Assembly: GCF_963678975.1 (NCBI RefSeq)
Contig: NC_089272.1
Coordinates: 24,555,471 to 24,619,470 of the forward strand
Source of the DNA: Dysidea avara
Lineage: Eukaryota; Porifera; Demospongiae; Dictyoceratida; Dysideidae
Direction: 5' to 3'
DNA: 64,000 bases
Numbering within the stretch: position 1 is the first letter of the stretch; every line of letters starts with the position of its first letter. The notes beneath the pieces are model-generated. The model did no database searches, was not told the DNA's origin, and worked only from the letters and a program-made list of their open reading frames with translations. Shown here piece by piece: positions 1-13,148 of the stretch. The position numbers and the translations under genes are program-made.

Positions 1-906
1 TCTAATATTTTGAATCTATATAGAGTTTGAGATAGTCCAGCACATTGTCTGTGGATACAGGAGTTACAAGTACCTTCACAGAAAATCACTTCCTGGCCAT
101 CTGTATCATCAGTGGCTGTATCATCATAGCTAGCTATGCCGGATTGTTTTTCATAACCCACCCTCACATACAGTAGCTGCTGTAGCTACCACATGATTCT
201 ATTTTTTTTTCATTATTATATCATCTGATTGCATATATAGCAGTTGTTTACAGGAACTAGCTATTTTTAGAAATATCTAACCTTACTCTTTATATATAAC
301 TCACATAGATTATTGTGGTACCACGCTTAAAGGGTTATGAATTTTGATATTTGGTAGCTATAATGAATAGTGACTGCATGCTCACATGGTTTCAGCATGT
401 TGATGTGGGAAACAATGCATTATTTAATTGGAGTGGCCTGAGCAGACAGTATCCCACTTGTGTTCCCCTGGTGGTGCCCGACCCTTCGCAAAAAGAGGAA
501 GGGTCTAGCAATCAAAATTTGTAGTGTGTTACCGAAAACAGGTAACACCAATCAAATCGTGTTATTGCTAATTACTAAATTTTTGTGATGTTTGTTTTAG
601 AGTTACCATAGATACTGTAGAATATGTAATGGGAAGAGTTTGTCATGATTGCTATATCACTACCTTGTTATATCGATTTGATATATCATGGCAGCACTAC
701 TACGTAGGCTTGGTGGCTACTTTCAGACTTCACAAAGCTGAGTACTTTTTAAGAAAGAGAGGCCCATCAGATCTTTGAGTTTACTGTGACTATATATATT
801 CCAGGCTGCTGTTTGTGATGTTGCCAAAGTGAACACTGCTTTGAAAAGAAACCCACATATCAGTGCCAGTTGTCAAAAGATATTTTTAAAGCTAGGATTT
901 CCAAGA
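1..906. other. No gene recognised
   Basis: AT-rich sequence with no convincing exon. A stretch from about 808 follows an AG and reads for about 30 codons, but it runs into the CTCA microsatellite and has no donor site, so it is not called. Confidence 0.5.
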
Positions 907-1079
907 CACTCACTCACTCACTCACTCACTCACTCACTCACTCACTCACTCACTCACTCACTCACTCACTCACTCACTCACTCACTCACTCACTCACTCA
1001 CTCACTCACTCACTCACTCACTCACTCACTCACTCACTCACACACACGCACACACACACATACATACACACACAACACA
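907..1079. repeat. (CTCA)n microsatellite with CA-rich end
   Basis: About 33 uninterrupted CTCA units at 907-1040, continuing into an imperfect CA repeat with CACG and CATA variants to about 1079. The open frames across it, Leu-Thr-His-Ser repeats, only reflect the simple repeat. Confidence 0.97.
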
Positions 1080-1497
1080 CTGCTAGACTTACTTAGTTAT
1101 AAATATTGCATGTACAAACATACCATATATAGTAGTGTAAGATATTGAAGCACCATAAAATGTATTTTTGTAATCTCTTACCAAAATTTGTTACATCGGC
1201 TCCTTATTAACATGGTAAGTGGAGTACATAGCTATAAAGCTCTGGACATCACCACACTGCAGGGGCATATCCAAGATTCTTCACAGGTATAGTTTCTAGA
1301 CTTGGTATTGCATTTGGTTGACAAATGCAGTCATGACAATTTACTTGATTCTTGCTTCCTTGAATGATGCAAACTATTTTCTTGGCTGGTTTTGAGATAT
1401 ATATGTACTGTTAGTGGTAGTGGAGATGTAGGTCCAAATGCACCACTGAATTGTAAATGGATGACTCAAAAATCTAATTAAATCATAGATAAAGGGT

Positions 1498-1555
<58 letters not shown>

Positions 1556-1625
1556 GCACGCACGCACACACACATGCACACACACACACACATACGCATG
1601 CATGCATACAGACACACACATGCAC
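1498..1625. repeat. (CA)n microsatellite
   Basis: Pure CA to about 1550, then GCAC and CATG variants. The minus-strand Cys-Val open frames here are repeat artefacts. Confidence 0.97.
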
Positions 1626-4600
1626 CAACACCTTTTAGTAGCTTGTATAGCTTGTAGAAATTTCCAACATGTGTGTTTACCATGAACACTAAAGCACATA
1701 TAAGGTAGACCCCTAGATACACTTATATTGTGTTTAAACTATCACTAAGTAAAACTGAAACAGTTACAATGTGATACCTACATATCTAGGACACTTTAAC
1801 ATAACTGTGATATTACAGTGTCTTGAAAACTCATACAGTATATGACTATATGTATGTTTAAATTGTTGATAGACTGTGCATGGCATTAAGGTTACTGTGC
1901 TTCATCATTTTTAGGTCATCAGAAAGTAATACATATATACATAAATATTGAAGATCAGCTTATGTTTTACACTAATCATGTTGATATGCACAGTTTTATT
2001 ATCTAGTTTGACACATGTGCTGTTACATGTAATGGCTTTATATACTGACCGAAGTTTAAGTGAATGTAACCAAAGTTAGTATCACTTGTTTGGCAACAGA
2101 TTGCACAATCACTTTACATACCATGTATCAATTACATACCACTGTACATGTGTATATACAAATATTAGCGTGTTCATTTTATGTGTACATTACCACATAA
2201 TGTACGAAGAGTTTCAATATGCATTCCTTAACATGATGTGATATTTTGGAAAAATCTTTTGATTAAATGACTTCACCTTTTATAATGTAAAGACTGGCAT
2301 AATAGCAAAGTATTATGCATCAACCAAAGATATGAATTATTAACTATGTTCTATGGTATGCATGTTTGTTTATGTGCGTGCAACCATTTGTTCACATATA
2401 GTGTACATGAAGCTATATAAATATTAACAGTTGTGGTATACTGGTCAATGCATTATTATGGATTTGAATCGGTTATGCAACAATCGGCTAATAATCAGTT
2501 ATTGTTGAGGGTGATTAACAATCAGGCTACACAAGCAATGGTCCCTGGACAACAATTGTAGGTAGCCAACAATTGTATTGGTTATGAACATTTGGTCCAG
2601 ATGACAGTATTACAGATTATAAGAACCAAGGAATTATATATATACATCTATGCTAAATAAGTGCATATCACTGAATGTCTTCTTGATAGTTAAATGTGTG
2701 TGACAGTATTTACTATTTACTAAGGTTGTTGAACTACCTGCTGCCTGTTCAAGAACCAACAGCAGAATCTAAGTATAAGTATATCACATAGCAATAATCT
2801 GGTCGCTGTTCCACTAATCAAGTTAAGAAGCTGGGCAATTGGCTTATTCTAACTGACACTGCTGTATGCATAACTACTTATATGTAGCTATACTGACTAA
2901 TACATGTGTCTTTGTGAATCTAAAACACTTATTATGGACAACACAAACTTTATGGCTTGGTCCTGCAGTATACTATTTACTATTTGATACGTACATGTAA
3001 ATGTGTTGACTACTTAACACATACAAATATTTTAGAGGCTGTAAAACACATGAATTAATAGCATAAGAGTACTTAAAGTGTATTTATGAGTATGTATAGG
3101 CAACAACAAAGGAATTGTGAAACCAAAATTGTTACAGACTGAAAGTAAAATGTAATTGTAAGGCATATTTGATGTCTGTACATCAGAGTGGCTATCTAAA
3201 TCTCACCTTATACACATGCACTTTAGTTACACTATAAGATGAACTTCTAAAATCTAAAGTGACATACATACTTTGGTTTTATGATGTGTAAATCACAATT
3301 TATGAGTGGATGGTTGCATCAAGTCTCTTTGATGAGTATACCAACATGAAAACAGAGACACCATCCAAACAAAAACATTTCCTTGGTCATTCATTAAAGA
3401 TGTTGGGAAATACCTTGGAATGGTAACCTCCAAATCAGGTTGTCATTATAGTAGAGGAATACACACAAACAGTATTCGTATGTGCGTGCTTGAATTTTAG
3501 CTTTATTTTAGTGTCTATACATATACTAGTGGGTCATGTATACCTTTCATAACATATGCACAAGGCCTTTTACACTGTACACTGAATATCTTGTTGCTAC
3601 AGTGTATAGTTGTGTAAGGCACATGTTATCCATAACATTCTAAATGTACACGTTTTTAATGCAATATGGTTTGTCAGGGGAAATCTTTTGACCTTCATTA
3701 TGGCTTCACTATGAAGATTGACAGTAAAGACTGGTATGAGACAATCATATTGTGATAGTGAGAGATATGCAGAAATGGTGTGTTGCTATGTGTATAACTG
3801 CTGCTGATGCCTGAGAGAGTGTATTTACTCACAATAAATTGAAAGTACTATATTTACATTGCAAATCATTAAAAAAAAACACATAATTTTTGTGTTGCTG
3901 TATTGCTTCTCATTTCAGGTAAGAACTCACTCAAGGGCTTTGCTAGCCATATGTTGCAGAAAAGCTTTTCGGTCATCACTACATGGTTGGAATCACCATA
4001 GTAAAGAACTAAGAGAAGTGTGCTGCTTAATTTGCAAAATGTTATAGAATCACTTTAATAAAAGTCAGTCAATAGATTGTTATGTACCTATATACATCTA
4101 GATAACAGTAAGTAAACACACAATGTACAGTATGTAAACCTAAAAGAACATGAAGACCATTATTTGATTCTTTGACAAACTTTCATGCAGAATGTATAAC
4201 ATATCACAATAAAGCTTCTTCTACACATGTGCAAAGCTCATGCAACCCCACAAGCATGTGTTAAGATGAGGGTGCAGACAAAAAAGATTATTTTATACAC
4301 AAACAAACTCAGTCAACCTAGTTTCAGTGGTGGTATAAGAGTTCCCAATATGTAGGAGGTTGAAAACATTTTCACATTGTAGTAATTCATCTTACTTAAC
4401 TACATACATGTAATACCTTTGTTCTCATGAGTCTACCTCACATGTATATACTGATACTGTACAATATACTGTTTCAGAATGCCATTACAAAATTCTTTTA
4501 CTACTACGTAACACATGTGCTTAAAAGCAGAATGTAAAGATTATAGCTAACACAATAAATCTATTTAATACATATATGTATACAATGCAAAATCTTTAGG

Positions 4601-5119
4601 AGGTGTACCCACTTAACTACCTGCATCGTATTCTTGATGTACTTGTAGCACATATCTATGTATGTCTAATACATAAGAAAAACCTTAGAGCAATGATTTC
4701 AGTAAAACTTGCACTCTAATTAACACTTAGTGCAAATGTGCTGAATCATTTTGACAATGACTTTTTATTTCTAAAATGAATATGAGGCTAACTATACAAT
4801 TTATGCATACATGATTACCATGACTTCATACAATGCACTGATTACCTGGCCTGATACCAATGATATGAACTTTAACTTGAAGAAAACTTCAAATGTAAGA
4901 CTGTCACCTCATACAGCATGTTTGACACTGTTATCTCTCATCAAGACAGTCACAAAGATCTTGGCATAATAATATCTGAAGATTTGAGTTGGCTATAGCT
5001 TTATTGTTGCTTGTGCCTATAAAATGTCAGGGTTAATTTGCCAAACAATCAGTTTTCCCCATTGCCCATCTGTTATGATTAAACTTTACATACGTATCTT
5101 TAGTTTGATCACAGCTATA
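1626..5119. other. AT-rich DNA without a recognised gene
   Basis: No protein domain, RNA gene or clear transposon was seen. A possible terminal exon at about 3919-4001, followed by AATAAA at 4057, was considered and left out because its acceptor reads CAG followed by GTAAG, which is equally a donor. Confidence 0.5.
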
Positions 5120-5545
5120 TAGCATGCGGGGACCTTACCTTTACCTGCTAAAAGACGGTTTAAACATTGAAAGAGTATAACGCTGTGCTACAAATACAGG
5201 TTAAATAATTATACCAGTAATTGACAAGTCAAGACTAATCGAAGAGATTTAAGTTTCTACCTCTGATGTATCTATTTGAACCACAAGATATTCTGTTTGC
5301 CATCAAATCTCTCAAGTCTCTAACTAACTAGTTCACCATTACAAACACATCACTTTTAACACTGCCAGCACAAGATCAGTATCTAGGAACAAACTAATTC
5401 ACCAGTCTCATCTAAATAATATGTCCAGACATTCATACTTTCACTGCCTATGTAACCTCTGGAACCCACTCCCTATAATTGATATTAATCACTGGCAATC
5501 TTTTCAAACTATTAAATCCAAGTTAAAGAAACACTCCTATAACTA
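5120..5545 (+). pseudogene. Decayed LINE reverse-transcriptase 3' end
   Basis: Read in shifting frames, this matches the C-terminal part of non-LTR retrotransposon reverse transcriptases. A segment resembling IERVQRRAT comes first, then LPLMYLFEPQDILFAIKSLK (around 5255-5320), and finally LWNPLPIIDIN with a Lys-rich end (SKLKKH) near 5455-5540. These are the usual tail motifs of CR1/Jockey-type ORF2 proteins. Stops and frameshifts show it is dead. The following 100 bp, with a GGTACTGGATACCAACAG segment, is probably its 3' untranslated region. The clade is uncertain because the catalytic palm is absent. Confidence 0.8.
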
Positions 5546-6768
5546 ATTAGAATCACCTATGAACTATATAATTATAACTAATAAATCACCTGTAACTTAT
5601 GTAATTTAAACTGTAAGTAAGTAGTTGGGCTGTTGGTACTGGATACCAACAGACCTTTGATGTAATTATAGTTTTCTTTACCCCCTATTGTTGTCTGCCT
5701 CATGTACCTCCTGATTACATCATAAAGCCATTATTACTGGTGGTTGTACAAAGATCCATACGTGTGCATGTGTATGCCCATTATATCATTGTTAACTGAC
5801 TTAGCATATACACCTGTAATCCATTCATTTGTATTTTACTTATTCTATTCATACTGTATACGATCATATAAAAAACCAGTATCATTCGTAGTGCAACCTT
5901 TGATCTTGCCTTGGAGAAGCCAATCTAAATTGAAAGTCCTGCTTGAACTATAAGCTGTCTACAAATTCTATTCATGATTGCCGCATTTATCCCACAACTG
6001 AGAACCATGTGATTATCATGTGTGTGTAGGAGTTCTGTAGTTGTTGTTGCCGCAGTGTGTAGGTGTTACATTCCTCTATGCACACTGTTTGTGTGGCCAC
6101 CAAGAACAAAGACACCAAGAACAAAAACACGTACAATAACAATTGTCTGCAAATGCATTACAAATATTCACAACATTGATGGTAAATTTTACGTGCTGTT
6201 AATGCTACAATTAAAAAAATACACATCTAATTGTACAGTACACATCCATGCACCATAATACGGCATTTACTGTATATAAGTTTTGATAGTAATACAAGAA
6301 AGATGTTAAAGATGTCTAGCTAAGTCTTAGAAGGATTAATGTAAGTACATATGTATCTATTGTCACTTGCTATCATTCATACCAGGCAAATTAACCTTGT
6401 TACATAGAGACACATTATGTGGTATGTAAGTGGTTTTCTATGTATAGCTATATGATAACTTAAAGTGATGGTTTATGGTGTAACAAGCATCAGTTCACGG
6501 CCATGATCATTACATTCATGCAATTGTGTCATCACTGAATGTTGCTTGGGTGCGTATCACTGTATCTAGATATCATCTTCCCAACTGTGATATGCAAGCT
6601 ATGCCAGTATGGCCACCAATAATATTGTTGTCAAGTAACACTAAAATTGTACATGGTTTGCAGATCATATAATATGAATTAATGTCAATAACAACAACAT
6701 TAAATATTATATATAATTATCAGCATCTACTATTTAAGTTGTAATAGCATATATAACTAGCTGTACTA
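5546..6768. other. No gene recognised
   Basis: LINE 3' tail remnant at the left, then AT-rich DNA up to the last exon of the minus-strand six-cysteine gene. The frames at 5744-5953 and 6022-6258 have no recognisable content. Confidence 0.5.
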
Positions 6769-7733
6769 TCAAAAGCCCATTGCTGCTATTATGGCCACCA
6801 GCAGAATTCCAAAGATTCCAAATCCTTTTATGGCACCAGCTCCTCCACATGTTTGGTTAATATTTTGTTGTGTAACAAGTGGCTACAGTACAAAACAATT
6901 AAATCTGCCAATCACACTACGCTAAGTTGTAGACTTACTGAATTTCCACAAGCATTCACAACAGCTTGAAACAATGATCTGCAGATTGTTGAGCAGGCTG
7001 TAGCTCCATCAATATTGTCAGGGTCAGACACTGCATCTACACAGTCTGTGTTGCTCAAAAGTGAGAATGTAGCAAATGTGCATTCAGGGGAATCAGTAGT
7101 ATCAGTGTCATTTGTACCATCACTAGAACCATCAGTACCACTAGTAGGATTATCAGTAGTATCAGTATTTCTGGCACAGACTTGCTCGATTGTTTGTCTT
7201 GTTATCCCCTGAAATGTTCCAACAAGATTTTTATTACTGAACAAGTCACTATTAGCAGGTTACACATATGCCATGAAATGAAGCTATTACAAAGTATAGC
7301 CATGCATAAACTATACACTGCCACATACAAGTAATGGCAAATAATTATAGCTAGGTATACAACTATATGTAAAACTATATTGTAATGTAGTTGGGTGCTT
7401 GAGTTAAACCATAAAGCTATAGATGCTGGACCTTCTAAAAGTGCAATAAGACTAACTATAGCTATAGATACAAGTATTATAATGTACCGTGTTAGGGCAG
7501 TTATCCAGAACGGCATTGACCAGATTTCTGCAGGATGTCCCACAGAGAATAGCTGCAGTGTTGTCTGAAGTCATACCACCATCAGCAACTACTCCAAAGG
7601 CCATCAGACACTCCGAGTTGGATGCCAGAGCGGTGTTGGCATTAGTGCAAGCAGCATTTTGGCAACTTGCCAGTTGCAATGAGACAATTATGATCATAGA
7701 GACAGTTGCAGCAACAAAATTAGTAGACATCAT
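6769..7733 (-). CDS. Duplicated six-cysteine surface protein, copy 1 (three exons)
   Basis: Function unknown and family not recognised. Exons on the minus strand are 7733-7488 (82 codons), 7208-6939 (90) and 6882-6769 (37 plus stop), joined by GT-AG introns of 279 and 56 bp, all phase 0, giving 209 aa. The N-terminus is a signal peptide ending near LASCQ. Two homologous modules follow with spacing C-x12-C-x(15-21)-C-x3-C-x10-C-x(13-14)-C, one starting in exon 1 (CTNANTALASNSEC) and one in exon 2 (CTFATFSLLSNTDC). Between them is a Thr/Asp/Ser-rich linker of about 30 residues. The C-terminus is hydrophobic with no cytoplasmic tail (GILLVAIIAAMGF), which suggests a GPI signal or a membrane tail. 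A second ATG lies one codon inside the first; I took the outer one. The six cysteines per module probably form three disulfides (inference). Confidence 0.85.
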
Positions 7734-8071
7734 TGGGAGTGTCACCAATTGAATATCTTGCAAATACGAATAAGCTCTCCAGTTTATAATGTAGCCTTGT
7801 ACGTAGGTCACCAGCAACAACAGCTGAACTTTACGTTTTTGGTACAGTAGATAACAATTCAGTATTAAGTATAGAGCTAGTTGACGAAACCATTTATATA
7901 CTGTAACACTGGAAGCTCTTCCGGAAATCCTTGTCGTGTTCATACACGTTCCGGGCACGCTACCTACGGATCACTAGACAATACGGAATAGCTTAGCTAA
8001 ATAGAAAATGGTATGCCCCCCCCTCCAAGTCTCTCTCTCTCCCTCTTTCTAGAGTCAGTGGGTTTATAATT

Positions 8072-8104
<33 letters not shown>

Positions 8105-8510
8105 TTCCATTAATGAAGTTTTCAAGTAAATTTATAGCTACAAATCAGCTGCAAACCTGTTATAATAGCTATATACATGTTTGACACACACTGTACTGTG
8201 ACTGTATTAAACATATGTGGTCATTGTATGGTCACCACCTCTCATAAAAATCAATACTTGTAGAAAAAAAGAAATCAGTGGTAAGATGGTGCATGGGAGT
8301 TAGCATATACAATTCAATGATGTTTACTAACAGATACATACTATCAAGTATCCTGGGCCTTTGATAATAGCTAATTAATTGCTTTCAGTTTCAATCAATA
8401 GTCACTTGAACTCAAATGAATTGTGTCTGACTGGAAGAGACTTGGGATTTGGGAATGAGTGATGTAAGGCACTGAGATAATTATAACAATGTATGAAATC
8501 AGAAAATTCA
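7734..8510. other. Upstream region of copy 1, with (TTG)n
   Basis: Presumed promoter side of the minus-strand gene ending at 7733. A CT-rich run lies near 8020-8050, and a (TTG)n tract spans 8071-8106. No core promoter element is distinct enough to call. Confidence 0.5.
8071..8106. repeat. (TTG)n microsatellite
   Basis: About ten TTG units in a row. Confidence 0.95.
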
Positions 8511-8782
8511 GTATGTGACTGGATCTGCGAAAAGGGGTCTTATAGGTTTTCCAAATTTCCAAGAGTGATGAATCATAGCTCATCACATGTTTCACGTATT
8601 GTCTTAAAATTATACCCAGGAATATAGTGCTATCTACAGTATAATAATGTTAGGAGTATAACAGGTGACCAAATTTCAGACTGGTACCATACTCACAAGT
8701 CAAGTTATGGAATGGATTGCCAAGTACATGCAATTGGAAAGGCTATATATAAGACCCCTTTTTGTAGATCCGGTCACATATA
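8511..8782. mobile_element. MITE, GTGACCGGAT terminal inverted repeats
   Basis: The left end reads TATGTGACTGGATCTGCGAA, and the right end is its inverse with a few changes (GTAGATCCGGTCACATATA). The TIRs are about 38 bp and the length is about 270 bp. It has the same termini as the element at 29110-29355. Encodes nothing. Confidence 0.8.
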
Positions 8783-10980
8783 CAGGGATCCTCAATCAAT
8801 AGTTGATATACAGTGTTTCTATGTGTTATAGGTATGTGTACTCCACTTATTAATAGTAGGTGACTGCAAATTTGTTAACTCATTGTATTTTTTCTTTCTG
8901 AAGTCTTACACATATTATTTAATCAACATAAAAGCTACATCCACAAATACTATATGAGTATACAGGCAACACCATCAGTGCTTCAATTTTGACTTGATCC
9001 ATTATTCAAGTAGTTAATACAATATAGTCACAAGTTTTTGACAACCATTGAATACTACAATAGTTATACTTGATGTAATGAGATATACAAAAAGAGTATT
9101 AATCCACATGGTAAAAGCTTTAGTTTCACTGTGTTAGTCTTTTCTCTTGCTGAGTTATATTGTAATGTTTAAGAGTTCATGTAATAATGCTGTGCTGATT
9201 ATAGTACTACACATACAAACATACATAGTAACACAAAGTGTTGAACTTGGTATCTACCATGTCAGATGAGGATGACACTGTACATTTGTGGCTTGCTCAC
9301 TAGATACACATGCAACACATAAGATTTTCATTCAAAGTCATTTTTATAACTTGTGGAGATGCAGTGAATAATTGGATCCAATAATTGTTTTAGTGAGGCA
9401 TGTTGATAACTTTTAGTCATGTGGCAACAGACTTTTATAATATTAGGTCCACAAACTTTTAGCAGTATCTATAAACCATATATTTTGTTAAAACCATGCA
9501 TACATAATTCTATTGGTGTTTATACATTTTATATGGTCTCTAATTTGTGTAGCTTTCAATTTAGTATAATTTCATACATTGCATATCTGTGGCACACACT
9601 AATAGCTATGTGCAGCACACCTGGACATGACTCACAATTGATTCTTATTGTCAGCTGTGACCTTTGTATGATGTATCTACTTGATGAAGCATTGGAGTTG
9701 AATGTAAATAGAAGAATGTGTAATGTAGACAAGTTGAAAAAAAATTATAGGCAATCAATTTGCAACAATAGAAGTCTACCTGCAAAGCCACATTACCATG
9801 CAAGTTCATATACGTAACATTCCCAAAAGTACACACATACAAGCTGACCTCATAATGATAATGCTTATTGAATGATATCATAATGATAACCTGTAAAAGC
9901 TGTAAGTGATGATCTCACCAAATATGATTAGCTACAGTACTTACTGGCAATATTATGAATGGTCATGTGACTGGCTAAAAAAACAGTATGCACTGCATGA
10001 CAACCATTCTCCCATATAGCATTTTTGAGCTGGAGAGAAACCTGTCACATGTATGCAATCTTTATGATGGATCACATAATATGGGGTATTTACTTTCAAA
10101 TTACAACTTTTAAAAGCTTTTGTATGTATAGTTTATGCTATGTAGCTTCATTAGGACAGATTTAGAAGGAGTATATGCACAATCTATATATCCTCCTCAC
10201 AGCTTTTTTTCTAGTTTGTCTATGCAGGTAACCACAAAAATATTGTACTGTAAGTAATTGAGATACTCTAATAGAGCAGTCAATAACTCTCATAGTAGAG
10301 TCTTCAAAGTACCAGAGTTTGAATCTGAGTCAGCCACTAGCTACTCATCAAGGACCTAATATCAACATTAATTGGCATTACTATTATATTTATACACTCA
10401 TGTAGGCCACTCAAATGTAATAATCACTTGATTCATGGCTGTAATATTGAGAGTCTTCCTGTATCTTGACCTAAAATTGCATCTCACCTCATCAGCTTAC
10501 TGTAACTATCTGCAACTGATGATCAAACACAAAGAGCATCAGCTACATAGATCATTGTTAGCTGTAGCTAATTAAATAGAATTTAGAATTAATTTACATA
10601 CAATTATTATACACAGTACAATGGCTATAGTCATGCCTATGGCCATGTGTAGCAATAGGTACCAGCAATTTTATTTGGAAGTGAGATAAGCGTTGGGAAT
10701 CAGTGATGTGTTTACAAGCAAAACTGTTAATTCAGTCTACATCAATATGTTGTGATGTCACATCCTTTGTGGATAACTAACAGGAAGTACAGGACAGGAA
10801 GTAACTACAGGAAACATCATGTGGTGGGATATATTTGCATTATAAAGATCATACTTTAATAGAGCAGTCAATGAAATACTCTAATAGAACAGTGACCGCA
10901 TGTAATTACACTATTGAAAAATCCTCTACAGTTGCTTAGTATGAAAATTTGCATCTGCAGCACTATCCCATGGGCACACT
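8783..10980. other. AT-rich intergenic DNA
   Basis: A 132-codon open frame at 9419-9817 has no domain, signal peptide or cysteine pattern that I recognise and is likely chance. CTCTAATAGAGCAGTCA motifs occur at about 10269 and 10857. Confidence 0.5.
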
Positions 10981-11045
10981 TAGCCCTTGGCAGTACTTGC
11001 TATTGGCATTCAGTACCTATGTGCTGTAAAACATTAATAACTATG
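10981..11045 (+). repeat. Short interspersed hairpin repeat, copy 1
   Basis: TAGCCCTTGGCAGTACTTGC, a second segment ending GTGCTGTAAA, then ACATTAATAA. It matches 13665-13733, which has the same two small hairpins and an (AATA)n tail. This looks like the 3' end of a retroelement. Confidence 0.65.
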
Positions 11046-11234
11046 ATAATAATATAATAATTAAAAAAAAATGAAATGTACGTGATCATTTGTATGTAAT
11101 TCTATACAATAATTTATTTTAGGCTTATAACTAAACTACATGAGTACTCATGGCAGTTATTGATAAATACAGCTACTCTTGGAACTATACATATGTATTG
11201 TACCAGAAAATAATTTTGTAGTTATGTAACTAGT

Positions 11235-11945
11235 AACAGTGTCACCCAGTAGAGTGTTCAGCTACACACAAAGCACCCTGTGGAGAGTTCAGCTGTAAAC
11301 AAATCACCCTGCATACATAGAGAGTTCAATTCACCTACTAGAGAGTTTAGCTACAAACAAATCACCCTATTCAACTACATTCACCTAATAGTGAGTTCAG
11401 CTAAAAACAAGCCACCCTGTAGAGAGACAGGTATGTATAAACAGTAGAGGGTTCAGCTACAAATACTAGAGAGTTCAGCTACTACTATAATAAGTCACCC
11501 TTTAGAGAGTTCAGCTATGTACAAGCTAGTCACCCAGTGGAGAATTCAGCTACAAATAAGTCATCTGGTAGAGAATTCAGCTACAAGCAAGTAACCCAGT
11601 AAAAGCAAATTACCCTGTGGAGAGTTCAGTTACAATAAACCATCCTGTAGAAATCAGCTGGAAACATGCAAGTCATCTGTATAGAGTACAGCTACAAACA
11701 GGTCACCCTGTAGAGTGTTCAGCTAGTTATACAAACAAGTCACCCAGTAGAGAGTTCAGCTACAAACAAACCACCCTGTGGAGAATTCAACTACAAACAA
11801 ATCACCCCGCGTGGAGAGTTCAGCTACAAACAAGTCACCCAGTAGAGAGTTCAGCCAGCTACAAAAAGGTTACACTGTAGAGAATTCATCTACAAACTAA
11901 TCATCCTGTGGAAAGTTCAGCTACAAGCAAGCGACCCAGGTAGAC
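11235..11945 (-). repeat. Degenerate minisatellite (GTTCAGCTACAAACAA unit)
   Basis: Roughly 25 degenerate units of about 30 bp, each carrying GAGAGTTCAGCTACAAACAA and then a TCACCCTGTA segment. This is the reverse complement of the array at 29380-32470, so the same family lies here in opposite orientation. The 87-codon frame at 11617-11880 is an artefact of the repeat. Confidence 0.9.
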
Positions 11946-12110
11946 CCCCCTACCTGGTGGGCACCTCTATAGCAAATTTGGTTTTAATTGGATAAAACTG
12001 AGATCATGGAACTATTGTGTGAAAATCAGGTTTTCAATATGCTCACGGTGTGGTGCACTCGGCGGCTTCTTGGGCAGCCCAACACACTACTGATATAGCC
12101 TACATTTGAA
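11946..12110 (+). repeat. Composite-repeat terminal module (relic)
   Basis: Contains the GCTCACGGTGTGGTGCACTC and CCCAACACACTACTG segments that match the terminus of the composite repeat at 33300-33350 and 34850-34910. It directly follows the minisatellite, as at 32500-33350. Confidence 0.65.
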
Positions 12111-12282
12111 GTCATGTAAAATATGAGCTTGGCATGCATGCAAATCAATGTAAATGACAGCCACTTTGCTCTTGAGTGCATGCATTTTCAGTACCAGACT
12201 GCTAGTGCTGGACTGACCGTGGCATAGCCAAATAATTATTTCCCTTTTCAACTTGTCTTGCATATTAGAGGCACATGCAGCC

Positions 12283-12670
12283 TAGTCTGGCGTAGCCGAC
12301 CCGCGCGCGTAGCGTGAGGGTCTGGTGACAGCCGCATTCAGTACCTGTGCCAGCCTTACGAAAAACTGGTGCGTCCAATCAGATCGCTTAGTGACCAATT
12401 AACAACATTCTATGACGTTATTCCCGATTTGCTGATTATGGCGAGCTTCTTATGTCTTTTCCACAACCAGCACAAATGTAAGGGTTTGTAGAGAAATAGA
12501 CGTCATTCAAGTTCAAGTATACATGCAGTAGCTGTCGCGCTCTGTTACCGGAAATTGTCCACGTGTTTCGCGCGTATTTTCAAATTTAATTGCATTCCAT
12601 CTGCACAGGTACTGAATGCGGCTGTCACCAGACCCTCGCGCTACGCGCGCGAGTCGGCTACGCCAGACTA
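12283..12670. mobile_element. Long-TIR element, relative of 14276-14725
   Basis: Inverted arms of about 68 bp (12283-12352 and 12601-12670) starting TAGTCTGGCGTAGCCGAC and including CGCGCG-rich sequence. Flanks CATGCAGCC (left) and CCTACAGCC (right) agree at 7 of 9 positions, consistent with an aged 9-bp target duplication. The ends resemble those of the element at 14276-14725. No coding capacity. Confidence 0.75.
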
Positions 12671-12715
12671 CCTACAGCCATGCAGATTATAGTTTTAGTG
12701 ACAGTTTTAGTGGTA

Positions 12716-12752
<37 letters not shown>

Positions 12753-12753
12753 G
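12716..12753. repeat. (ATT)n microsatellite
   Basis: Twelve or so TTA units. It lies on the 3' side of the minus-strand LINE fragment at 12840-13148 and may be its tail. Confidence 0.95.
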
Positions 12754-12839
12754 TTACTGAGCAGACAGCACAGCTGATATGCTCAGGAAAAAAAAGCAAT
12801 CATAAAATGAATTTAGCTACGTAGTTACAAAGATTACAG

Positions 12840-13148
12840 TTATAGAGTTCCATACAATGTTTGCAGTTCCGCTGAAAAAGAGTCAATATTGTTGCTCTCA
12901 ATGATGGAAGATGGTAAGTTGTTCCAATCCTTAATTGATCTGGAGAAAAAGCTCTGTTGGTATGAATGGGTAGATGAATTTGGTAGAATAAAACGATGTG
13001 GGTGATATAGTCTGGTGGATCTTGTCATTGAAATAAAATGAAGAGGAATTGACAGTGAATAATCTTGATGTATAATTTTAAAAAGTGCTTGTAATCTGGA
13101 TATTTTACGTCTCAGCTGAAGGCTTGGCCAAGAAAGATGTTGTAACAT
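12840..13148 (-). pseudogene. LINE reverse-transcriptase C-terminal fragment
   Basis: One open frame of 102 codons whose sequence is characteristic of the C-terminal end of CR1/L2/Jockey-type ORF2. It begins LSWPSLQLRRKISRLQALFK with an IIHQDY continuation, and near the end has WNNLPSSIIESNNIDSFSAE. Everything upstream (endonuclease, catalytic RT) is missing, so this is a 5'-truncated copy, as target-primed insertion usually leaves. The frame is intact, so it is younger than the copy at 5120-5545. Confidence 0.88.

Noticed and set aside
829-1148. Open frames across the CTCA repeat, one starting in an exon-like stretch
   Set aside because: The Leu-Thr-His-Ser repeats come from the microsatellite. 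The 90-bp exon-like part after 808 has no donor and no recognised domain.
3919-4062. Possible terminal exon with AATAAA at 4057
   Set aside because: The putative acceptor reads TTTCAG followed directly by GTAAGA, which is equally a donor. Neither frame has a recognisable domain, and no partner exon was found.
7015-7752. Plus-strand frames over the six-cysteine gene
   Set aside because: They are antisense to the spliced minus-strand gene, which has a signal peptide, conserved cysteines and paralogues.
9419-9817. 132-codon plus-strand frame
   Set aside because: AT-rich codons, no signal peptide, domain or paralogue in the window, and no splice-site support.
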